From Rhododendron vialii (lineage: Eukaryota; Streptophyta; Magnoliopsida; Ericales; Ericaceae): a DNA stretch of 64,000 nucleotides. Every line of letters starts with the position of its first letter. Within the stretch, counting starts at the first letter, position 1. A model generated the notes under the pieces. That model worked only from the letters and a program-made list of their open reading frames with translations. It searched no databases and was not told the DNA's origin. The position numbers were made by a program, and so were the translations under genes. Shown in pieces: positions 45,345 to 54,531 of this stretch. The stretch lies in assembly GCF_030253575.1 (NCBI RefSeq), contig NC_080560.1, positions 37,403,001-37,467,000 on the forward strand, written 5' to 3'.

Positions 45345-48224
45345 AAATTTTTCAAGAAGAAAAAGTTCAGAGGGCAGCGAAAGTCTGATCGCTACTACAT
45401 ATGCGGAAAGAAGGGGCACTATGCAAAACAGTGTCCAAATAAAGCAGCAAGAGACAAAATGGTGAACTCTTTGGCTCTCATTGATGATGATCTTGAAGAT
45501 GCTGATGTAGAATCACTATTTTCCATCGACGATGAAGCAATAGATGAAGCAGTCCTTGCATTTACCTTTGATGATTCAGACGATTCCTCAGAATCAGGTG
45601 ACTCTTCTGATGATCCTGACTCATTCCCCTATGAAGTCCAAACAATTAGGTTTTTCAACATCATGCTGGCTCAGCCTTTAGCTAAGGTCAAAATCTTGCT
45701 TGGAAAATATGAGAAACCCATACCAGTCATCGCTTTCTTTGATATTGGTGCAGCAGCTTCCATTCTCAATCCAGCAATCCTTTATAGGTCTTACTGGCAG
45801 TCTTGTTTCAGGCCCTTTACAGCAGCTAATGGAGAAACTTTTGTTATCACCCTGAACAGCAAGCCTATTATCATCCAACTTTTCCCAGGATACATCCAAC
45901 TTTTCCCAGGATACACCATAAAACACCAAGTCTATGGTTCTGATCTCCCAAGAAAAGATTTATTGTTAGGCTTTGATATTCTCCAAAATCTCAGCAAAGT
46001 TTCCTGGCTCAAAAAAGATTTGAAATACAAAAACTACTTGTTACCCTGGACCACCCAACCAAATCTCTTTTCCATAGAAAACTTCTCCACCATCAAAGAA
46101 GCCATAATCCAAACTTCTTGTGCTGAATCCCATTTCCAGTTCCTCACCAAATGCTCTAATCCACTTTGGAAAAATTCAGATTTCTTCATTTCTCTTCCCT
46201 TTAAGAAAAATGAAGACATCAACCCCACCAAAGCTATCCATCATGGAATGAATCTAGAACACTACCAGCTTGCTCTTCAAGAACTCCAGCAACTTCAATC
46301 AGAAGGTTTGATTGAGCCCACAACCTCTCAGAGGGCATGTGAAGCATTTTATGTCAACAAAAGAACAGAGCAGATAAGAGGAAAGCTTCGCCTGGTTATC
46401 AACTACCAGCCTCTTAATCATTTTTTGCAGGATAACAAATTCCCTATTCCTCGAAGAAGTGTTCTTTTTGCAAACTTGCCTAAAGCTCAAATTTTCTCAA
46501 AGTTTGACTTGAAAGCAGGTTTTTGGCAGCTGGGCATCCATCCAGATGATCATCCCAAAACTGGTTTTTGCATTCCAAACCACCACTTCCAGTGGTCAGT
46601 CATGCCTTTTGGATTGAAAACAGCTCCATCCCTATTTCAAAAGGCCATTATTCGGGTATTCGCTCCTATACTATCCTCAGCCCTTGTCTATATAGATGAT
46701 ATCATACTTTTTTCTCCAGATATTGAGTCTCATGTTGTCCTACTACAAATTTTCCATTCCCTAGTCCAAACCCATGGTATCATGCTTTCAGAGAAAAAGA
46801 TGTTTCTTGCCCAAACAGAAATTGATTTTTTAGGGATGCATATCTCTAAAGGTCAATATACCCTCCAGCCTCATATAGCCTCCCAACTTGATCATTTTTC
46901 AGATGAAAATCTCACAGTCAAACAAGTCCAACGGTTTCTTGGAATTATTAACTATATGGCTGATTTTATTCCCAACCTGGCCCAATACCGAACTCCTCTC
47001 TCAACTCTACTAAAGAAAACCCCTCCTTCTTGGTCAACCCTTTGTACCAAAGCTGTAAAAGACCTCAAAACCCTAACCAAAACTCTTCCTCCAGTAACCA
47101 TACCTTCAGATGGAAAGAGAGTCCTTCAGACAGATGCCTCTGATCTATATTGGGGAGCAGTTCTTTTGGAAGAAAATACAGATCAAAACCGCAGAATTTG
47201 TGGATACAAGAGTGGTGCATTCTCTCCAGCAGAACTTCATTACCACTCTACTTACAAAGAAATTCTGGCAATCAAAAGGAGCATTGAGAAGTTTGAATTT
47301 CATCTAATTGGTCATCATTTTCTAATTGAGACTGATATGATGAGTTTCCCCAGTATGCTCAAGTTCAAACAGAAGCACCTTCCAAAGGCACAGTTACTCA
47401 GATGGGCAAATTGGTTTTCCAATTGGAGTTTTGATGCTGTTCATATAAAAGGAAAAACAAATGTCCTCCCTGATTTTTTGTCAAGGCTCAAAAGAGAAAT
47501 CAACCAGTTTTCAAAAATAAGACCACATTCCTTTGTTCCTGGTTGTTTTCCCATGATTTTCTGTTTCCACCCAGTCAATCTCCCAGTCCACCTTCATTGT
47601 CATATTTTAGAGTTAACCCTTCTTTCTATATGTGTCCAAATGTGTCAAAACCTTCAACATCTCTGTATTTTCAAGTATGGTCTTGATGAAGGTCCCACAA
47701 AAGGTCTACCCTTCCATCCTGTTTATCCATTTCTCACCCAGTTTGAAGTGTCCTACCATAATGTCTTTTATTTCAAAAAAGAAGCTTTTCTCCTCTTATG
47801 GTATCTAGTTGATGTATATACTATAAGTGTTTATTTTAATAAATCAGCAGTCTTGGTCTATCTGGCTCATGCGGCGTTCAATCAAGTTCAACCTCCAGAA
47901 GATTTCTTTTTGAAATTTCTTCTGCTCTTTGGCAACATACCCTACTGGCAACAGAAGATCAGACAAGTCACCACAGGTCCAGACGAAGACCTCCAATTTG
48001 CTTTTTGGACAACTCATAACAACAGATGTCTTCCTAATCCTGATGGTTCTATTACTTGGAGAAAGGAGTATCACACCATATTCCTTTCAGCATATCAAGA
48101 GTCCCCTAGCATTGAGATCCACAGTGGAAATTATCTAGTCATGACTCAAACAATGTGTTCACTCAATGGATTAACACCTGCTGACGTCCCCTCATCTCTC
48201 CTCCATTATGAGTCTGCAAATTGA
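45345..48224 (+). pseudogene. Pararetrovirus protease-RT-RNase H region with C-terminal extension
   Basis: Starts with the zinc knuckle just after the stop ('ICGKKGHYAKQCP' at about 45399-45437), whose first Cys appears replaced by Tyr. The open frame has ATG at 45459 and 921 codons. The protease site at residue 95 reads D-I-G-A instead of the usual D-[ST]-G-A. Reverse transcriptase shows 'LRLVINYQPLN', 'FSKFDLKAGFWQLGIH', 'PFGLKTAPSLFQ' and YIDD at residues 411-414. RNase H shows 'QTDASDLYWGAVL' (Asp 559), 'YHSTYKEILAIKRSIEKFEF' and 'HIKGKTNVLPDFLSR'. After about residue 685 some 235 residues of unrecognised sequence follow. A 21-bp tandem duplication at about 45874-45915 repeats 'IQLFPGY'. 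Confidence 0.9.
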
Positions 48225-48391
48225 AAATTCAATGATACTTATCCGGAAGAATGGCGCCAAAATATCCGCTATCTTTTGGAACAGTATTACTTGACTGACA
48301 GAGATGAAGAAAGTAGTTCAGATGATCCAGAGTGATAAGGGTAAAAATTATTAGTGTTTACTGTTTGTTGTTGTATCATATTATTGGTGTG

Positions 48392-48747
48392 TACTGTAAT
48401 ATAAAGTGTGATAGTATTGTCCTCTTTCCGGAGAGGGGTGAAATTCTGTAAAGTAAAGTCTTAGTCTTGCCTGTAAAGTAGGTAAAGCAAAGTCTTGTAA
48501 TAGTAATAAATGCCCTGTAACAAAAGTCTTATGTGATGTACTGTCTAGTAGAAAAATGGACGGGCACCAATTATGTAAACTCTGTGTAAGCCTCCTTACT
48601 CTGTCTATAAAAGGAGAGCTTCACTTCTGTAAAAGTTAAGTTAGTTCAAGTTAATGAAAGCCAGTGTCTTCTTAATATATCATGTGTCTTGTATTCTCTT
48701 TGATCCTAACCTACTTAGTGTTTGTACTCACTTGGTGTCTGTAAACT
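48392..48747 (+). repeat. Right terminal repeat of pararetrovirus
   Basis: 48445-48747 matches 41656-41958. In addition 48392-48406 resembles 41641-41655. Between them lie 38 bases (48407-48444) absent from the left copy, with a small hairpin 'cctctttccggagagg'. The repeat is followed by unrelated AT-rich sequence. Confidence 0.85.
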
Positions 48748-49414
48748 ACCTTAACATAATTATTTAAGATCTAACGTGTCGTGCCTAAGCCGTGCTGTCT
48801 TCCAGCTTTTTTGTTATTATGTGGTCGGTTTGAAAAGTTAGATATCAAAATTGACTAATGCTATTCATATATTGAAACAAAACACGTTCAGGAGGTGATT
48901 AGAGCCGGCTTATAGCCAAGGCGAGGGGAGCGAGCGCTTCGGGCCTCCGAAAAAAATTAAAAACGAGGGCCCCCAAATTTTTAGGATTCCTATATATATA
49001 TGTATATATGGTCCATAAAAAATTGCACTTGACTTCTTTACACAAAATAGACCCAATTGAAATTTAGGAGCCACAAAATAAGCTCAAATTGTGAAATTAT
49101 TCATTAGAAACACTAATGCATTTAAAAAAAAAGAAAAAGAAAATAACTTAAGGGTCGGCAGGAACTAGCAAGGAAGATATAGCCAATCAAAAAAGATCAA
49201 AAAAGAAAAAGAAGATATAGCCGATCATAAGGAGTAAATACGGTAGGAACTAGAAACGCTTCATGCTTGAGGAGTCGAAGGGGAGGGAAGACAACAACAA
49301 CGACTGTGGACGGAAAATATTTGCACACGGAATTTCTTAGCGCCTCTCTTTTACTATCTCCAACTCTCCACCTCTACCAAGTAAGTTTTTTATTATCTTA
49401 ACAAGTTGACCTAA
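48748..49414. other. Non-coding stretch, likely 5' part of a hAT relic
   Basis: 48895-48965 ('gagccggcttatagccaagg', 'cgcttcgggcctccg') looks like the GC-rich end of a hAT element related to the ORF fragment at 49415. No second end was identified with confidence. Confidence 0.4.
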
Positions 49415-49894
49415 TTGGTAAATTTTTTAGAATTTTCTATTTATGGTGATGAATATAATAATATTATGTGGGGTTTGAATTGTTTGATGTCCTCTTGTGC
49501 CAATTTTGAGGATCTCTTGAAAAGTGGTGAGTTTCCTGATATTGATGGGAGAGATTTATTTTCAGAATTAAAAGTTTTGAAGAATGTTTTGCCAAAAGAT
49601 AAATGAAAGCCAATTGATGTGTTGAATTACTTGAAGACATTGGATGGTTGTTTCCCGAATGCATGGATTGCATACAGAATATTGTTGACTATACTGGTTA
49701 CAGTTGCATCGGGGAAAAGAAGCTTTTCAAAATTGAAATTGATCAAAAATTATCTTCGGTCAACCATGTCTCAAGAAAGATTAAATGGATTGGCTATGTT
49801 GTCTATTAAGAAGGAGTTGGTGAAGCAGCTTGACTATGGAGGCTTAATCAGTGCGTTTGCAGCAAAAAGTGCGAGAAGAATAATTTTCAAATGA
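49415..49894 (+). pseudogene. hAT transposase C-terminal fragment (dimerisation domain)
   Basis: The reading resembles the C-terminus of plant hAT transposases of the zinc-finger MYM/TTF type: 'VLNYLKTLDGCFPNAWIAYR', 'LLTILVTVASGKRSFSKLKL', 'IKNYLRSTMSQERLNGLAML'. The 'SGKRSFSKLKLIK...R' block is the conserved dimerisation signature. A TGA at 49604-49606 breaks the frame, and a splice-acceptor-like T-rich stretch ending in 'ttttttag' precedes 49430. The N-terminal and catalytic parts are absent. Confidence 0.8.
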
Positions 49895-50133
49895 TGGATT
49901 TTGAGGTATTATAATAATTGCATTTTTTTTGGGATAATTATATGCTTCTATTTTGTAATAGTAAATCTTTTGTATTGGTTTTTTTTTAATGACTCTTTGT
50001 AGATCACTTTTGTATGAAAAATATAGGGTGGCCTTATTCAAAAGGTTCGCTTCTGACCTCCAAAACTTATAAGCCAAAAAACATATAGAAACTGAAAAAA
50101 AATCTTAAAGATGTAATGGCGCGGCATCGTTAC

Positions 50134-50630
50134 CTCCCGATTTAGTATGTCAAGAGGGGTCATGGTTTCGTTGTTGAGAGCAAGCATATCAGCTCCAGGG
50201 TACATGTGAAGCCCAGCTTTACCCTTGGAAGCAAGCACATGGAGAGGCGTGTTACCTTCATTGTCTTTCCGATTAATAAGACTGCTTACCCATGGCTTTT
50301 TAAGGATAAAATTGGTCGCCACATCTCTCTCCACACCTGCGGCAATGTGAAGAATGGTTCGCCCTTTACTATTTGCCATCTCCCAACAATCTGGGAACTT
50401 TTGTAAAATCTCTTTCATTACGAGTACATCTCCCGTAGCGGTAGCAATGTGAAGAGCCGTGTTCCCTTCGTCATTGTTTGTATATGCCACGTATTTATCC
50501 TTGTCTAATAGCTTCTTAACTGCTTCAAGGTTCCCATTGTGAGCAGCGAAGTGAAGAGATGTCCATCCCTTTGTGTCTCGGTCCTTGATTAGATCTTGCT
50601 TCCATTCTAATAATTTATCTAAGATTGCAT
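50134..50630 (-). pseudogene. Ankyrin gene A2, exon 2
   Basis: 497 nt, homologous to A1 exon 2 with the same layout: 'GWTSLHFAAHNGNLEAVKKL', 'NTALHIATATGDVLVMKEIL', 'RTILHIAAGVERD', 'NTPLHVLASKG' and 'MTPLDILNREV'. The acceptor 'ctttgtcag' precedes 50630 and the donor 'gag|gtaacg' follows 50134. The frame is open. The next exon would have to be the PGG scrap at 30.9 kb, about 19 kb away, beyond the pararetrovirus and other elements. The exon itself looks recent in decay terms, but its gene is not intact. Confidence 0.85.
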
Positions 50631-51846
50631 CTGACAAAGAAGATCAGAGAAATGGTTGCTTAAAACTCGCAATATTATGGATTTAAAATAATTCCTTTTC
50701 TGTATTGTATACAAGTTTGCTTAGTAATTATTAAATAGCGAGATGGAGATAAGAGAGTTGATTCAATTGTTGGGAAAAGGAAACAAATGTACCAAAAATG
50801 TCTAAATTTCTCTCTATAGATTTTCTCTCTATCAAAACTTCTGCGCCAAGCACAAGATTTTGCATCAATCATAATCTTTATTGTTTACTACTACTACTAC
50901 TAGTATTACTCTTTATAAGTGATTCAGTGAACCTGGCCAAGAGATACCTGTCGATATCCGATCAAGATCAATTTTTTTTTTTGCGTGAATATACTGTTTG
51001 GCATAAAAAAAAACATGTAAATTAAATCAGGGTCCTAAGCGGTAGGACAACGTAGGTTTTGATCATAGTCCTAGTCTTCACTTCATTTCTCATCCTAAAA
51101 TATTCGATTAAGGATTTTGGATTTTAGATTTTAATAATTATTTTATTTCTCTCCAATTATTACTCTCATTTTTATCTCTATCTCTCTCCAAGCATTACTT
51201 TTATTTCTAATCATTACTCTAATTCTCTCTACACTCATTACTTACGAATCTAAATCCAAATTCCAAAAAAAAAACGGGCTGAGTCGACAAAAATTACCCT
51301 TTCACAAATACAAGCTTTAATGTATACACACAACTAAAAGTATAGGAGTATATTTTTAGGATGAGAAATGATTTTGATTTTGCAAAACAAAAATGCTACT
51401 TACACAACCGTTGTGTTGGTTGTGTGCGTAATTCTGACCATCCAGATATATTTGGACGGTCTAGATTTTAAAAGAACTATTCCATGGATAAGTTTAACTA
51501 TTATGAGGAAGAGTTTGAGTGAATCCTGACCATTCATTACAACCATGGATGGCTAGAGAATGGTTGTGTGTTGTGTTTTACACAACCGTTATGCGTGTAG
51601 CACTTTTGTTTGCCAAATTCCTTGATGAGAAAATGATCCTAATTGTTTCGGAAAAGGATCCTAAAGATTTGGAAAAGATTACTTTTGGTAATGGAAAGGG
51701 ATAAGATTGATGAAAGATTAATAAAATTCAAACTTGAATTGAGAGAGATATCTCCTTAGAGGAGGGTGAGGAACATTTCCCTCCCATTTTATTTTCCTTT
51801 GTTTTCTTTGAGTTCCAAACATGTGGAGGGAGTAGGCATCACGAAC
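50631..51846. other. Intron 1 of A2 relic
   Basis: About 1.2 kb of AT-rich sequence between the two A2 exons, against 370 bp in A1. It includes near-inverted 'cacaaccgttgtgttggttg' around 51404 and a related 'acacaaccgttatgcg' around 51579. No gene or clear element was identified. Confidence 0.5.
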
Positions 51847-52150
51847 CTTTACTGCTGTCAATCACAGCCGCGTGCAAAGCCGTTCTCCGTCCGGGTCCTC
51901 CGTAAGCCGGCGATTTGCAATTCTTCAGTATCTCAGACACCACCGCCGCGTCGGAACCCCGATCGACGACCAAGTACAGAGGAGTTTCTCCGGATTTATT
52001 CGGCCTATAATCCAGCCGTCCATCTGCTGCCGTCAACAAACTCACAACACGTCACGGGTCTCGATACCTCGCCGCCAAGTGCAACGGCGTGTCCCCGCCT
52101 TCAACATCTCCCTCACCGCCGGCGCGACGCCGCCTTCGCCACCGCCGTTG
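51847..52150 (-). pseudogene. Ankyrin gene A2, partial exon 1
   Basis: Homologous to the 3' half of A1 exon 1: 'DTPLHLAARYRDP', then a stop or frame break at about 52048, then 'SGETPLYLVVDRGSDAAVV' and 'YGGPGRRTALHAAVIDSSKG' to the donor 'aaag|gttcgt' at 51847/51846. The first half with the initiator Met is missing, and upstream sequence near 52150-52200 is unrelated. The segment is markedly GC-rich (CpG-rich) compared with A1 exon 1. Confidence 0.85.
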
Positions 52151-52199
52151 TAAGCGATCTCTGAAATGTAATGGTGGTAGAGTGCGATATGCTCACTGT

Positions 52200-54531
52200 G
52201 ATACGTAGGTCCTGTTCCAGAAACCTTCTTAAAAAATAAACAGTTTATTTTACATTTTCAAACTAAAAAATAATGTAAATGAAAAATAAAATTTCAATTT
52301 TTTTTGCATCGTATAAAAGATCTTTCAAATAAGATCCATATTGCATATTTTTAGATTTCAATAAGTTCATAATTTTTGAGTTTAAAATTGCCTTCGTAAA
52401 AAATAAAGACTTTTTTCCCGTTACGGAACGGGCCGCAGTACTATCTAAAAATTGCTCTGGGGCACCATTGCAAAGGGGACATGATTTTGCACTCTATTTT
52501 TTTACTAGCTTTTTAGTGCAACTTTTACATGTAATTTTTCATTAAAAGTGAAGAAAATGTGATTTAAACAATCACTTTAAATTTACCGAGTTTAATTGAT
52601 TTAATCATTTTTTTTATGTTGTTTTGCATCTTAAGTTTATTTTTGTACAAGACAAATCATATTCTACTACTAATGGGAAAAGATGACTGTGAGATCCCAC
52701 CTCTTTAGTCCCATTTTGGTGGGTAAAGCAAAACTTAAGTGTAATATATATAATGAAGGGTAGTGATAATGTCATATTTTAATTTGTTAATGTACAATCT
52801 CATTATACACTGTTGGAGTTTCGATACCAACCAAAACAGTACCTTTGATACTAATTAACATTTTCCTATAGTAAAATGTTCATCAGTTACTATTAACTTA
52901 ATTGAAATTGACCTTTTGAACTACGTGATTAGGTTAATAGTTAGCAACTCAGCAAGTCGTTATCATTCTATTTGCCACTTGCCAGGTGGAATAACACTCT
53001 TACAATCACTTTGTGCTTTTTTCCAAAATTTGTCATTTTAATAGTCACAATCTTTTTTAACATACTTAATTAAATTTCAAACTCTATTTTAATATACTTA
53101 ATCAATATGTGGAAGTTTATTTTTGTGTATTCTTTTCTCCTCTTAATCCGGCCCATGTTAACCAATTTGGCTTTAAAAGTCAAACAATGATTTATTTTGT
53201 CTTTATTAAAAAAATCGCATCTTTCAAAAAAAAAATTTAAAAAAATCGTATTTGTTAGTTTTGCGTCAAACTTTTGTGACTTATTAATTCATCTTGACGA
53301 GAAGAATCAGAAAAGTAAAAAATTTTGATTAGAACTTATAATTTTTAAAAAAAGACAAAAAAAAGTTGACTTATTGATTTGTTTTTATTTTTATTCAAAA
53401 ATTAGGAGTTTCGATCAAAATTTTTTACTTGTTCAATTTCTCTCATCGAGATGAATCAATAAGTTAAAAAAGTTTGGCACAAAATAAACAAATACAAAAA
53501 AAATTTAAATAAAGACGAAAAAATAAATTACTTTAACTTTTCAATTCAAATCCACCCTAAAGTTGAGATTCTGGCTCCCTGATTGCGGTAGTTTATTGAC
53601 AAAAAACACCACATGATTTTTCTAACTACGTTTTCAATTTTAGAATCCAGGACCGTCTCTTCCTTCATGTGAAAATTGAAATGGACAACATTTTCTTTCT
53701 TTCTTTACTCGAGGCATGGCCTTTGCTTACTTTTCAATTTGATGCCCCACAATCCACCACCGTGATTGACAAACGATGTCATGGCGCTTACATCACCTAG
53801 AAAACATTTGTGGCCATCACCCCAAAGCGTTGCAGCCCAATCAAATCCAGATTGGGGCCGGCTAGCTCAAGTAATGTTTCATGCCCTTATTACCATGCAT
53901 TTTTACGATCATATTATTAAAATGTATGAAATCTCATATAAATACGTGATTGGAAAAAAAATTGTTGGGCACTATATGGCAGTATCCAAAAAATATAGGA
54001 TAATTTACTAAAAACAGGGAAGGCTGCAAGGCAGGATTTTCTATACCCCTCTTTCCAGTTATGTGAAAATTAAAACATCAAATGCTATTTTTTATTGATC
54101 CGGCTAGACTACATGGCTGGACAAAGTAAATGTTAGCAAGTTAAATACTATATGAAACTGGTGAGGTAAAACAAGATGCGGTTTATGCTCTTGTCCAATC
54201 CATAATTTTACATTTTGTTGGTCACTGGGATAACCAACGAGAAAGAAGTAGGGAACTACTTCAAAATCTAAAATGTCCAACGTTAACTCATTTTCGTTGG
54301 TATAAAGATGTCGAGTTTCAAGGGTTGAAGGTGCACATTTAACGCTCAAGAGATATTTGGCAGTTTTCACAGGTAATTTCCGTGAGGTAAGAGAAAAAAT
54401 TTGTCTTGCAATTGAAAATCAATACAATGAAATCAAAACGAAGATTGCTAGTGAAAAGCTTCTCGTTACCCATAAATTTCAGATTCCTATGTCAAAGGGA
54501 ACTTGTTAGTCATGTTTCTCTCTTTCTACTT
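52200..54531. other. AT-rich non-coding stretch
   Basis: No gene recognised. Several A/T-rich imperfect inverted segments lie at 53210-53530. An 88-codon minus-strand open stretch at 54104-54370 has no recognisable family. Confidence 0.5.

Larger units (their letters stand above)
41641..48747 (+). mobile_element. Endogenous pararetrovirus (Caulimoviridae-like) with terminal repeats
   Basis: About 7.1 kb. Order: 303-bp repeat, Met-tRNA primer-binding site, leader, N-terminal frame, movement protein, coat-like region with coiled coil and basic tail, zinc knuckle, protease, reverse transcriptase, RNase H, a C-terminal region of about 230 residues, then the second 303-bp repeat. Movement protein plus RT/RNase H without integrase is diagnostic for Caulimoviridae. 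The copy is broken (frame change near 42645, stops at 44223 and 45342). The repeats differ at 9 of 303 positions (97%), so the insertion is old but not ancient. No target-site duplication was found. Confidence 0.9.

Noticed and set aside
41656-48747. Reading the pararetrovirus as an ordinary Ty3/gypsy retrotransposon
   Set aside because: No integrase motif was seen, and a 30K-type movement protein is present, which gypsy elements lack.
54104-54370. 88-codon minus-strand open stretch
   Set aside because: No recognisable family and isolated in AT-rich DNA.
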